From contig JAGUCH010000004.1 of NCBI GenBank assembly GCA_019096065.1, positions 9,486,001-9,550,000 of the forward strand: DNA of 64,000 nt, read 5' to 3'. This stretch comes from Paracyclopina nana. Its lineage: Eukaryota; Arthropoda; Copepoda; Cyclopoida; Cyclopettidae. How positions within the stretch are numbered: position 1 is the stretch's first letter; the number at the start of each line of letters is the position of its first letter. A model generated the notes under the pieces. The model made no database searches. It saw only the letters and a list, made by a program, of their open reading frames with translations, and had not been told where the DNA came from. Below, piece after piece: positions 53,480-64,000 of the stretch. Position numbers and translations under genes: made by a program.

Positions 53480-53880
53480 GTTTACATTCACGTAGGTTGC
53501 GAGTTGCCATTTGGCGGAAAAAAGTTAAATGAACTAACTTGCATTTTTTCCACAGAAAGAAAGCCAAATAAACTTGTATGACTTTGAAAAACCCTACATC
53601 ATTAAAAAGCATTAGCTTCACCTTTTCAAAATGCCTCAAAATTCTTTTGTTTACATTTTCATAGGTGGCGTGTTGCCATTTGGCGGAAAAAATAATGCGA
53701 AACCCGCGCAAACAAATGAAATAATCAAAGACACTAAAAAAAGTAGCTGAATTCAATTTTAATAGAATTTAAAAATGGCCTCAAATCTAAAAAAAACTCC
53801 AATAAATTCCACAAGAACGGTATATATTTCGTTTGTTTACATTTACTGTAGGTTGCGCGCGGCCATTTGGCGGACAAAGT
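53480..53880. promoter_or_regulatory. Three copies of a promoter-like module before the PPM1D-like gene
   Basis: Copies at about 53480-53522, 53650-53690 and 53835-53875. Each has TTTGTTTACATT, then TAGGTTGCG (or TAGGTGGCG), then GCCATTTGGCGGA. The third copy leads into the GC-rich 5' UTR. A similar pair of motifs lies before the oxygenase gene at 31350. Confidence 0.5.
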
Positions 53881-54151
53881 TGCGCTTTCGCGAGTTTTCA
53901 ACTGTTGTTGTTGTTATCCTTTGTTGTTCTGGCGGCGACCAATGAGCGCTCGCCATTCGAGCGCGCCAGCCAATCAGCGCTCGCCTTTCACTCGCGTTGA
54001 GACAAATTCAAACTCGAGTTCGACTCGGCCGAAATTCCACCGTTTTGCGGCCTTTTCCACCAAAGGCCAACGCTCGCGGCCCAACCTCCGAGGCTGTCAT
54101 CGCCTTTGGCCTTTCGCCGCCGCCGTCAACTTGCCGCTTTGCCGTTTTTGA
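53867..54151 (+). other. Upstream open frame in the PPM1D-like 5' region
   Basis: An ATG opens a frame of 94 codons in GC-rich sequence and stops 40 bases before the main ATG. It has no recognisable domain. If transcribed it would be a long uORF, or it may simply reflect GC-rich leader DNA. Confidence 0.3.
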
Positions 54152-54190
54152 CGCCGAGTTCGTGCCGTCGAGTTTTCAAGGCCGCCGAAA

Positions 54191-57100
54191 ATGGCCCCTT
54201 CACTCGGCGTGAATTTGCGGGTGACCGGCCATTGCAACCAAGGAGGCCGAAAATACATGGAGGACATTTTCACCGTGGCCTACCAACAAACCGACGACGA
54301 AAAGGACCTCGAGTACGCCTTTTTCGGCATCTTTGACGGCCACGGAGGCCGAGAGGCCGCGCAATTCGCCAAGGTAAAAACTCATGTTCGAACCTTGATT
54401 TGAACAATCTTTTTTTCAGACTTTGGCTGTGAGTCTAGTTGAAGCTGGTGAATTGTTATTCAAGGCTGTTTTTTGAGTTGTCGAGGCCTTTTTCCGCTTT
54501 TGTCATGTCAAAGCTGTTTTCTTGTAGATTGGGCTGAATTGCAATTGGGACTCGAGCACTTTTTATCGCCTTTTGGGGTTAATGTTTCTTTAAAAGTTCG
54601 TCTAGTTAAAGCTGGTGAATTGTTATTCAAGGCTGTTTTGAAATTTGTCGAAGCCTTTTTTTGCTTTTTTCATGTCAAAGCTGTTTTCTCATTGATTTGG
54701 CTGAATTGGAATTGAGACTCGAGCCCTTTTTATGGCCTTTTGGGTTAATGTTTCTTATTAAGTTTGTCTAGTCAAAGCTGGTGAATTGTTATTCAAGGCT
54801 GTTTTGAGAGTTGTCAGGGCCTTTTTTTGCTTTTTTCACATCAAAGCTGTTTTCTCATTGATTTGGCTGAATTGCAATTGGGACTCGTGGCCTTTTTATG
54901 GCCTTTTTTAGCTAACGTTTCATTTTCATGTCTTCTAGTTTTAGCCGCAAAATTGATATTTATTGTCTTTTACCAAGTTGTCACGGCCTTTTTTCGTTTT
55001 TGGCCTCACTGTCATTTCAAGTTGTTTTGTCACGAATTTCGAATCCGGATCCGGATTGTAACGGTTTATTTCCAGGACAACCTGATGGAGTACATAACGA
55101 AGAACAGCAAGTTTTGGGCTGACGATGACGAGTCCGTGTTGAAGGCCATTCGTGAAGGCTTTCTCGAGACCCAAAAGGCCATGTGGAAGGACCTGCCCAA
55201 TTGGCGGAAAACGGCCTCCGGCCTCCCATCAACCGCCGGCACCACGGCCTCCATTGTTTTCATTATGAGGTATGACGAAATTCAAACTTTCAGTTTGCAA
55301 ATTAACTAAAGAGTGATATCGTTACAAAGCAGTGAAAAAAATTTGTAAAAATAGCACACTCAAATTACTAAGGTTCTTTCATCAAAGGAGCATGCTCATT
55401 TTAAAGCTGAGCACTTGTTCTATATAGTTGCGCACTCTTTTTTGTGCTGAGCACTCAATCCATATAGTTGCGCACTCTTTTTTTAAGCTGAGCACTTGCT
55501 CTTAACAGTTGCGCGCTCTTTTTTACGCTGAGCACTCATTCCATATAGTTGCGCACCCTTTTTAAAGTTGCAAACGCGCTCCAGTTAGTTGTACACTCTT
55601 TTCAATCTTTAGCACTCACTCGATATAGTTGCGCACTCTTTTTAAACTGAGCACTCACTTTATAAAGTTGTGCACTCTTATTAAAGCTGAGCACTGTAGC
55701 TCTATATAGTTGCACACTCTTTTTTATCTGAGCACTCACTCCATAGAGTTGGTCATTATTTTTCATCTGAGCACTCGCTCTATATTGTTGCGGACTCTCT
55801 TTAAGCTGAGCAATTTGTCTTCATAGTTGCACACCAAGTCTTTAGTTAGCTTCGTACTCTAGAAAAGTTGTGCTCAAGTAACACAGTATGACATGGATGC
55901 ACACACTTTTTAATTGCTCCAAATAGTTGGGTACCTAGATTCCAAATGTGCAGTCTTTTGTGAGCTGTGCACTGGACTCTTTTTAAGCTGAGATCTTCCT
56001 TGACAAATTAATGATCAAGGCTGAGCTATTGCATTTTAAAGTTGCTCTCTATATTAACAAAGCCATGAGCTTACTACACGAAACTGCTCACTCAATTCTT
56101 AGGCCTGCTCACCTACTCCACAAACCTGTGCTCTTGATTAACGAACATGTACTATTGACTTACAAACCTGTGCACTTGATTTACTTACCTGAGCACTCTT
56201 TCCTTAAACCTGCGCACTTGATTTAAAAACCTGAGCACTCTATCCTTAAACCTGCGCACTTGATTGACATACTGGAGCACTCTATCCTTAAACTGTGCAC
56301 TTTCTCCACAAGCCTGTGCACTTGATTTACAAACCTGCACACTTGATCCTTTAAACTGCACACTTATTCCCTAAACCTGGGCACTTAATTCCCTTAACCT
56401 GAGCACTTTTTTTACAAGCCTGAACACTCTATCCTTAAACCTGAGCACTTGATTCACAATCCTGCTCACTCTATCCATAAACCTGAGCACTTACTCCACA
56501 AACCTGCGCACTTGATTTTCAAACCTGAGCACTTGATTTTCAAACATGAGCACTTGATTTTCAAACCTGCGCACATGATTTTCAAACCTGAGCACTTGAT
56601 TTTCAAACATGAGCACTTGATTTACGAACCTGCGTTCAAGCTTAAACCTCACCAATCCGTTTTCAGGTCCAAGCTGTTCATCGGGCACGTGGGCGACTCG
56701 GGCATCATGTTGGGCGAGCGCGACCCGTTGAGCCCGAGCCGTTGGCGCGCGAAGCGGCTGACGCAGGACCACAAGCCCGAGTGCGAGCCGGAGTTGTCGC
56801 GCATCCGTGCCGCCGGCGGCAAAGTCGTGTCCAAGTCCGGCGTCCCGCGGGTCGTCTGGTATCGGCCCTCGGGCGGCCACCAGGGCCCCGTGCGAAGGTC
56901 CACGCACATCGACGAAGTCCCATTTCTGGCCGTCGCCCGAGCACTCGGCGACCTTTGGTCCTACAACGCCAAAAACGACATCTATGTGGTAACGGTTTTT
57001 CCCATTAATTCTAATTAGGTGTCCAGGCTGTGAAGCTCTTTGGGACTTGTGGGACATTTTTTGGTTTTATTGTCGGACTTTTGGGACAGTGTTTTTAGTG

Positions 57101-59256
57101 TTCTGTGGGACTTATGGGACATTATTGAGTGCTTTTGGGACGTTTGCTTTGGCGCCCTTTTGGCCTATTGGGACAATTTTTGAGCGCACAATGGGAATTT
57201 TGGGACATTTTTTGGATGCATTGTGGGACTTTTGGGACAATCTTTTAGTGATCTGTGGGACTTATGAGACATTTTGAGTGCTTTTGGGACTTTGCTGTGG
57301 CGCCCTTTTGGCCTATTGGGACAATTTTTGTGTGCTCTGTGGGACTTTTTTTGGGACATTTTTGAGCAAACTATGGGAATTTTGGGATATTTTTTGGTTG
57401 CATTGTGGGAATTTTGGGACAATGTTTTTAGTGTTCTGTGAGACTTAAGGGACATTTCGGGGCATTTTTCTGGTTCTTTGTGGGACTTATGGGACATTTT
57501 TTGGGTGCCATGTGGGACTTCACACATATTTTTTGGGTGAAATGTTGATGTTTCGTCGGGACATTTTTTATCTGGGACTTAAAGGACAATTTTTGGATGC
57601 AATGTATGGACTTTTAGGACATTTTTTGCTGCACTTTGAAAGTTTTGTGACATTTTATGGGTATGTTGTGGGACTTTTGGGACAATTTTTTGGGGGTGCT
57701 TCCTGGGACATATATGACAATTTTTGAGTGAACTTTGGGACAATTTGGGAGGTTTTTTGTTTGTTGGAAAAAAAGTTGAAAAAATACATTTTAGAATGTG
57801 GGACTACAAATCTTGACAAATCACAGTTTTAAAAAGGTCAATCAAAATTAAGGAGGCTAAAAATGCTTGGAAGACTTTCATTTTCAAATTGCCATTGTTT
57901 ATCAATAAAAATCCTTTGAAAGGGTTAAAGAAAACAAAAGTTTTGAATAGTTTTAATATCTTTCGTCCATTTCAGGTGAGTCCGGATCCGGATCTGCATG
58001 TGTACGACTTGAACATCCTCAAAGATCGATGCTTGATCCTTGGCACTGATGGCGTTTGGAATGTTGTCAGTCCTGACATGGCTGTGCAAAGTGTGTTCGA
58101 GGCAGAACGCAACAACGAACAACACATGATTGATCCCCAGGGAAGCGGTCACACCTGGGTGAATCCATCGAAGAAGCTTGTCGATTATGCCATCGATCGG
58201 TGGAACGTCTGTAGTCTTCGGGCGGACAACACTTCTGTCGTCACCGTCATGCTTGATCCTCCAGGACCTCCTCGCGCTCAAGTCCTGCGGAAGCTTCATC
58301 AGCAGAAGGAACAACAAAAAGAACAACAACCTGTCGTCATCCCAAATGATGATGATCATGTCCAACTTGAGACAGAAGACGATGAGAAGAAGAAGAAGTC
58401 GTCCGCAATTGACAAGGGCATCGCCATCATCTCGCGTTATCCCAACTCGTCAGATTCGGGGCAGAAGAACGGTCTGAACTTGATTGGGACGTCAAGCGTC
58501 ATCAAGAGCAAAGCGGAATCCAGGATTGTCCACGACTCAACCAAACCTGCACCGCTTCGTGTTGCGAAGCCTGACGCATCTTCATCCAATCCTGTACAAT
58601 GCAATGAGATCTCTTCTTCGGACGACGAGACGACCAAAGAAGTCAAAGACGCCGAAGACGTCAACACTTCTGGTCCATCTTCACGGACGCGACGACAATC
58701 CGGGCAAGTTCTCGGCAATAAACGTTCCATGTCTTTGCTGAAGGATGTCAATTCTTCAGGTCCATCATCAAGAACACGCAAGCAATCCGGACAATCCGGA
58801 CGTAACCCGAATGTTGACGTAAACGTTAATGTCAAGCGAACAAAGACTTCGCTGATGCATGCCAATGAGGACAGCGATGCTGAGAACAACTTGCCTAACC
58901 ATTCGCTTAGGCAAACACGACAGCGAACTAAAAGCGGCATGGACTTACAGGCGGTGAATGCTGCATCGATTGGATCTACGCCAACTTCAAAGAAGAGGGC
59001 GAAGACTCCGGAAGACGAAATCTCCCCGAGGATCTTGCGGCCAAGGAACAACACTCCAAAGGTTGAAGAGACGTCGTCAAGTCATTCGAGGAAACGCCAA
59101 AGATCTTCGTACGACGACAAGACGTCCTCCGTCCCAACGAAGAATGGACTTTCGACCAAAATCCAAAAGACGTTCAAGTCTTCAGCGTCAAACACCAATT
59201 CTGCGAATACTCCAGCTTCAGCCAGACTGAAATGCCTTCGAAGCCGAATGAACTAG
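54191..59256 (+). CDS. PP2C-family Ser/Thr phosphatase, PPM1D (WIP1)-like, 659 aa
   Basis: Four exons: 54191-54373, 55076-55269, 56667-56988 and 57976-59256 (TAG), in phase. PPM1D dephosphorylates DNA-damage-response kinases and substrates in the nucleus. Metal-binding acidic residues are visible in RKYMED (D25), FDGHGGREAAQF (D49), GTDGVWN (D258) and RADNTSVV (D317). PPM1D-specific blocks include GLPSTAGTTAS, HVGDSGIMLG, LTQDHKPE, RVVWYRPSGGHQGPVRRST and PFLAVARALGDLWSYN. A basic insert (LSPSRWRAKR) corresponds to the B-loop region. Residues from about 330 to 659 are Ser-rich and basic, with two GPSSRTR(R/K)QSGQ repeats and KR clusters, probably nuclear-localising. Exon 3 is far GC-richer than the others. 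AATAAA occurs about 230 bases after the stop (near 59487). Confidence 0.93.
54420..55070. repeat. ~175-bp tandem repeats in PPM1D-like intron 1
   Basis: Three to four units with AGCTGGTGAATTGTTATTCA, TGTCAAAGCTGTTTTCT and GGGCTGAATTGCAATTGGGA. Confidence 0.88.
55370..56640. repeat. GAGCAC-rich minisatellites in PPM1D-like intron 2
   Basis: 55380-55990: ~38-bp units of TATAGTTGCGCACTCTTTTT and AAGCTGAGCACTC. 56060-56640: ~21-bp units of CCTGAGCACTTGATTTTCAA. Shadow frames (such as KPEHLIFKHEHLIF) come from the 21-bp unit. Confidence 0.92.
57020..57740. repeat. GTGGGACTTTTGGGACATTT minisatellite in PPM1D-like intron 3
   Basis: About 18-35-bp units of TTTTGGGACATTTTTTGG and TGTGGGACTTATGGGACA. 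A longer 180-bp periodicity is visible (GCGCCCTTTTGGCCTATTGG at about 57150 and 57300). Confidence 0.9.
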
Positions 59257-59561
59257 ATTATTGATTGATAAATTATTAATATTACTATTATTGCATTGGA
59301 TGATGATGATGATCACTGAATTTATTCTGAGCTCTCGAAAGGGGCTCATCTTTTTTAGAAAAACAAAAAGGCGTGCTTTCCTTCAGAAAATGTAAATATA
59401 AATGGCATGCTGATGTTGAAACATCTGTTAGTGCAAAGGCCACCAATGGAAAAAATCCAAAAATGTACCTCACTTTTCGAGAGAAAAATAAACAACGGTC
59501 TATTTTTTCATTATTGAACCCATGTTTTTCCATTTCCTTGTCTTTATTAGAAGCCATTGCC

Positions 59562-59636
59562 CTACAGCTCAGTGGTTGGAGTGTTGTACTCTAGTTTCAA
59601 TGTCCAAGACTCGAATCCCAGTCATATCTTTTTTCT
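59562..59636 (+). tRNA. tRNA-like Pol III cassette (CUA loop; probable pseudogene)
   Basis: Plus strand: ACAGCTCAGTGGTTGGAGTG (A box), TACTCTAGTTTC (CUA in the loop position), GACTCGAATCC (imperfect B box) and T6 directly downstream. Acceptor and T stems do not pair. Same family as the cassettes at 34.4-34.6 kb. Confidence 0.4.
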
Positions 59637-59639
59637 TAT

Positions 59640-60260
59640 GGAAAATGAGGGTTAAGATTACTTTATGTCCCCCGAAATTGGGTCAGGGGGCTATAAAGTA
59701 TTTTGTATAAATGATGAGATGGAAGAGACGCATAAAAAAGCTGAGTCATAAATTTCAACTGAGTTGCATTACAAGGAAATTGTTTTACAGTAAATAATGT
59801 TACTTTATGCCAGCCGGTATTGAGTTCAGGTCCATAAAGTATTTTATCTTCTCCAAAATGCTGAGATAGGACTGTGACAGAAAAATGCTGAGTCAGAATG
59901 GTAAACTGATTTTACACCATGAGGAAATCATTTTACAGTACTGAAGATTCCTTTATATCCCCCAAAATAAGGTCCGGGGCCATAAAGTATTTTATCTCCT
60001 CCAAAATGCTGAGATAGAAGTTTGACAGAAAAATGCTGAGTCAGAATGGTAAACTTATTTTACACCACGAGGAAATCATTTTACAGTACAAAATTAGGTT
60101 CGGGGCCATAAAGTATGTTATCTCCCCCCAAAATGCTGGGTCAGAATGGTAAACTGCATGATTTTACACCACGAGGAAATCATTTTACAGTACTAAAGAT
60201 TTCTTTATATCCCCCGAAATTGGGTCGGGGGCTATAAAATAGTTATAGTCGGTAAAGTGA
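59640..60260. repeat. ~110-145-bp tandem repeats
   Basis: About four units with TTTATATCCCCCGAAATTGG, CCATAAAGTATTTTATCTCC, AAATGCTGAGTCAGAATGG and GAGGAAATCATTTTACAGTA. They lie between two convergent genes. Confidence 0.88.
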
Positions 60261-60377
60261 ATTACAACCCGAGGAAATCATTTTACAGTCTAGAGGATTT
60301 TTTTCAGAATTGTCTCAAAACAAATTTATTTACAGCAAATGAATTAAAGTTAACCAAAATATTCATAGATTTTTTTT

Positions 60378-61430
60378 TCACCACCAAAATTCTTGGGGCG
60401 GAACATTCGACGATCTTCTGCTGCTGTTTGCCCTATTTTGGCTGATGTTGAATGTAAAAGTGGGCAGCGATGCTCTTTTGGCAAAATTCACTGAATTCAT
60501 CATGTTCGAGCCACTTTTCTCGTCAATTCGATTGGCCGAAATTTGATCCTTCATCCTGCAACAAAACAAGGCACAAAAATTAATAATTTAGTTTGATTTT
60601 CAATGCTGTGAAACTCAAAAGTGACGGATTTAAAATTTTCTGACATTAAGGAAATTTCTCCAAATTGTCAAAAATCTCAAACAGCCAGAAATGAAATTTG
60701 TCAAAAAAAATTTCCAAATTGCCAAAAAGGATTTTTCATAGATTTTCAAAAAAGATGTTTTCATGTATTTTCAGATTAATATTGCCTAAAAAGGAAATTT
60801 TCCAAAATTGTCTAATTTGCATGCTTTGCAAAATTGTCAAAAAAAAGGAAAGTTCCGAAATTGTCTTAAATGAGCTTTTAAAAAAGGAATTTTTTTTGAA
60901 GAATTTCCCAACATTCTCAAAATTGAATTTCTTCCAAATTGTCAAAATGGAAATTTTTCCAAATTGTCAAAAATGAAAATTTCCCAAGTTGTCAAAATTG
61001 AAATTTTTCCAAATTGTCAAATATGGAATTTTCCAAACCTGTCTAAAATACAATTTTCTCAAATTTGCAATTTTCCTTAATTGTCAAAATTCAAATTTTT
61101 CCAAATTGTCAAAAATGAAAAATTTCAAAATTGTCAAAATGGAAATTTTTCCAAATTGTCAAAATGGAAATTTTTCAAAATTGTCAAAATTCAAATTTTT
61201 CCAAATTGTCAAAATGGAAATTTTTCCAAATTGTCAAAATGGAAATTTTTCCAAATTGTCAAAATGGAAATTTTACAAAATTATAAAAATTCAAATTTTC
61301 CAAAATTTGCAAAATAGGCGGTGACTTACTTGTTGAGCACTTGAGCTTTGCGAATGATTTTCACCCACGAGGGCTGATGGTGGTGGCTTTTTTCGCTGTT
61401 GTTGGCAAAATTGCTGTTTGCGACAGTCAT
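60378..61430 (-). CDS. Small two-exon protein of unknown function, 92 aa
   Basis: Minus-strand exons 61430-61330 and 60555-60378. The donor AACAA|GTAAGT and acceptor TTTTGTTGCAG|GATG join in phase (AA+G = Lys). The protein runs from MTVANSNFANNSEKSHHHQP through SWVKIIRKAQVLNK to a Ser/Asn/Arg-rich end (RANSSRRSSNVPPQEFWW). No signal peptide, membrane segment or known domain was seen. The initiator has A at -3. An upstream in-frame ATG at 61559 would add 43 residues. Evidence is splice phase, initiator context and higher GC than its repeat-filled intron. I do not recognise the family. It is convergent with the phosphatase gene. Confidence 0.55.
60610..61320. repeat. ~20-bp AAATTGTCAAAATGGAAATT array in the small gene's intron
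   Basis: Degenerate tandem units of about 20 bp, most regular at 61080-61290. Related sequence continues at 61735-61870. It yields Phe/Lys-rich spurious frames on both strands. Confidence 0.92.
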
Positions 61431-61574
61431 TTTTTGTCTCGTCAAATGGGATGTTGTCACTGGATTCTGGACCTCTCGAATGCCGACCACAAAGTCACTT
61501 TGTCTGCCTTTATTGGAGACTGTCCGTTCACCTACTGAAAATAGTTCCAAGAACTGCAAAACTCCTTGAAGCGA

Positions 61575-61588
61575 GCGCGCGCGCGCGC
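61575..61588. repeat. (GC)7 dinucleotide tract
   Basis: Short alternating GC run with Z-DNA potential, about 145 bases upstream of the small gene's ATG. Confidence 0.8.
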
Positions 61589-62067
61589 ATTATGCCCCGT
61601 TCACCTATATTATAAATTGGGCCCAGCTCATGTGCACATTTTCAAATTAAGTTTATCAACACTTTTGTGTCAGAAAAAGTGAATTTTTTTAGAAAATTTA
61701 AAAAAATGCGAGGATAGCATTTAATTAAATGCTTGTCAAAAATAAAATTTGTCCAAATTGTCAGAAATGAAAATAGTCAAAGATGAAATTTTCCCAAATT
61801 GTCAAAAATTAAAATTTTCCTAATAATTCCAACTTCAAATTTTCCCACATTGTCAAAAATTCCAATTCCAATTTGTAAAAAAGACTTTTTTCAGAATATC
61901 GTCCTTTTTTTAAGAGAAATCAGTAATTTTTTTATTGAAAACAAACTTTGTAACTTTTCATGAACTGTTTTCCCGCCAAAAATCGGCTTGAATAACTCAT
62001 ACTGCTTCCTCTTTTAAACAGCAATAACATGAATGCTTAAAAATATGCTTTTTTTTAAAAAAAAAAA

Positions 62068-62780
62068 AATTGCCAAATTTGCATTGTTATTCCCCAAAAC
62101 TGAACTTTTCAAATTGAACCAGGATAAACCCACAGAAGTGGCCAAATAAGTCAATTGTTGCATATTACCCCGCACAGTGGATTATTTGGGCACGTTTTTC
62201 AGTCAAATTGCTAACTAAGCTTCTCATTTAAAATCATAATTTTTGGCATGCTTGAAAAGTAGATGAGCGGGGCCTCGCCCTAAAATAAAGTACAAAGAGG
62301 CGCGCAAGTAAACTTACACAACTGAATTTCTTCTACGCGTTAAAACTTGCCGTCAATGTACTTTTGTTGTTGTTTTTTCAATCGACACAGTGGATTATTT
62401 CCCGATTTGGACGCGCACAAAAAACTCTAAAGCTTAATTAAAAACATCCACAGAAATTCCGCTAAAACTGAAAACATTTAAATTTGGAAAGGGCAAAAAT
62501 ATGAGGGAAAAATAGTCCACTGTGCGTGCTGCTGCTGCACTGTGGACTATTTGGCCGCGCACATTTAAAAAAAATTAAAAATGCATTTTTTATTTTTTGA
62601 AAAATCGCATAATAATGTAAATATTCTTTAGAAATGGGTATGAGCGCCCAAATAATCCACTGTGCAGGGTAATAACGGAGTTATGCAACAATGAAATTAT
62701 TTTGCCACTCTTCTGGGTTTATCCAGGTTCGACTTGAAAGGTTCAGTTTTGGGGAATAACAAAGCAAATTTGGCGAATTT
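62068..62780. mobile_element. Palindromic nested CACAGTGG element (~710 bp)
   Basis: Arms of about 120-140 bases (GTTATTCCCCAAAACTGAAC, GGATAAACCCA, ATTGTTGCAT, then GCACAGTGGATTATTTGGGC) are inverted at the right side (GCCCAAATAATCCACTGTGC...GTTCAGTTTTGGGGAATAAC). Inside lie further CACAGTGGATTATTTCCCG (62386) and AATAGTCCACTGTG (62520) termini, so at least one element is nested in another. Confidence 0.8.
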
Positions 62781-62924
62781 GCAAATTTTTGCCGCTCACT
62801 GGAAATTCAGCAACTCTAAAAAAATTTAAATTTTTTGTGGGCAAAATGATGGAAATTTCCATCAATGCATGTATGTAGTAAATAAACTTGTATCGAGCCA
62901 TTTGACGACATTTTGCCTTTAGGT

Positions 62925-63515
62925 GAAAAATTTATTTTTTTGGCATTTGCATCATAGCAAAACAAATAATCAAGTTATGGCAGCCAAATGGTAATTGGAA
63001 ATTTTCCTTTTCAGTGTCCAAAACTGAAATTCAAATTCATCAATGAAAATGTCCATTAAGATGTATATTTTTTATAAGCGTAAACTTTTAACAACTGTCA
63101 TAACTTTTTAAAAATACAAATAATATTTTTTATGAAAAATAAAGTAATGGTTGCTTGGGATTATTCAATGTATTCCTTTCGCCTTGGGAAATGCCGATTC
63201 TTGATAATTGTGACCTGTGGAATTCACGATTCGTAGAAACCTGTTGTTACTTCAACGACATCAACAAGCTGACATTGACGACCAAGCTAAAAATAGAACT
63301 TTCACAAATCTAATTTTATTCGAAATTATGATATTAACAATAAAGTTTGATTAAAACACTTATTAACGTACTTTTATAACAAATCAGTACATTTCATTTT
63401 ATCAATTTATTTTTTTGACATTTCCTTTATTTCAAAACAAATATCAAAGTAATGGACAACAAATGGTAATTATCAATTCTCCTTTTCAGTGGCCCAAACT
63501 GAAATTTGATTTCAG
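62925..63515 (+). repeat. Direct duplication of ~120 bp, 470 bp apart
   Basis: 62925-63045 and 63395-63515 share AATTTATTTTTTTG, CAAAACAAATA, CAAATGGTAATT and CCTTTTCAGTG. No coding frame. Confidence 0.75.
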
Positions 63516-63639
63516 TTTTATACAAAGTTGCTTATAAAACCAAAGAAGGAAATGAAGGATGTTGATTCTTAATTACCTAACTGTTTTGCGGGCAAAAGCA
63601 AAGTTTGCCAAATGACAACATGCAAAACTACAAGGTGAT

Positions 63640-63960
63640 TTAGCAGACAAAAATTACACATATAACAGACAGCCGAACAAAAAACCTGATTTATCAAAAA
63701 AATCAGCTGATTAATTTGTAAACATTTTTTTTGTCTAAATTCTGCTGATTACTAAGGAAATAAACAATTAATTTCAAGACAGCTGATTGATTTGTCAACA
63801 AACAGCTGATTGATGATGATGAGTCAGCTGATTTTTTCCTAAATCAGCTGATTCCTCAACAGCTTTTTGGGTTGTCATCCAAAAGCCAATTTTGAAAAAG
63901 CTGAATTATTTTTGTCAACAAACAGCTGACTGAAAAATTGTCTCATAAAAAGTCATAAAT
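63640..63960 (+). repeat. CAGCTGATT-rich degenerate repeats
   Basis: About nine copies of AATCAGCTGATT / CAACAAACAGCTGATTGA in AT-rich DNA at the right edge. CAGCTG is an E-box sequence; function is unproven. Confidence 0.7.
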
Positions 63961-64000
63961 GTCTCATAAACTTTTCCAAGAAGTTAAAAATTAAATTGTT

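Noticed and set aside
56449-56640. Extended coding exon upstream of phosphatase exon 3
   Set aside because: The frame is continuous, but it is a translation of the 21-bp repeat and lies before a good TTTTCAG acceptor.
58437-59054. 205-codon minus-strand frame
   Set aside because: Antisense shadow of the phosphatase tail.

Overview
The window is nuclear DNA from an animal. Genes are split by GT-AG introns, the exons are richer in GC than the AT-rich surroundings, and much of the sequence is tandem repeats and small inverted-repeat mobile elements. The protein set (muscle myosin heavy chain, CRMP, PPM1D-type phosphatase, SPRY/SOCS-box protein) is metazoan. The myosin sequence reminds me of crustacean, perhaps copepod, myosins. 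That is an impression from memory and I could not test it.

Layout. 1-0.9 kb: 15-bp minisatellite. 1.8-9.7 kb (+): a five-exon CRMP gene whose large introns are full of satellites. 11.3-17.8 kb (-): a full 1,931-residue muscle myosin heavy chain with a recognisable TATA promoter, convergent with CRMP. 17.9-31.3 kb: a gene-poor region with a tRNA-like cassette, dispersed elements and an ~8.7 kb satellite block (170-bp and 210-bp units) with inverted ends. 31.5-34.2 kb (+): a 428-residue protein with an AlkB-like 2OG-Fe(II) oxygenase signature. 35.9-47 kb: a locally duplicating family that joins RCBTB-type RCC1 propellers to an eIF2alpha-kinase-like domain. It contains one long gene, one kinase-only paralogue and several kinase fragments. 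47.5-48.8 kb: a large palindrome. 49.3-52.9 kb (-): a SPRY/SOCS-box protein with an added N-terminal Cys-rich zinc-type motif. 54.2-59.3 kb (+): a PPM1D-like PP2C phosphatase. 60.4-61.4 kb (-): a two-exon 92-residue protein of unknown function. 61.6-64 kb: a second palindromic element and duplicated AT-rich DNA.

The most unusual item is the RCC1-kinase family. The kinase domain has eIF2alpha-kinase hallmarks (YYSGWVE, an insert between strands 4 and 5, KVDIF). It sits C-terminal to one or two RCC1 propellers, the reverse of the NEK8/NEK9 order. I know of no described protein with this arrangement. The locus also preserves its history: an in-frame internal duplication, a paralogue that lost its propeller, and mobile elements that can be dated against empty paralogous sites.

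The genes otherwise look unrelated in function. CRMP, myosin, the phosphatase and the ubiquitin-ligase adaptor are independent transcription units. All gene models rest on reading frame, splice-site consensus and phase agreement, and on recognised family sequence. No transcript or database evidence was available.
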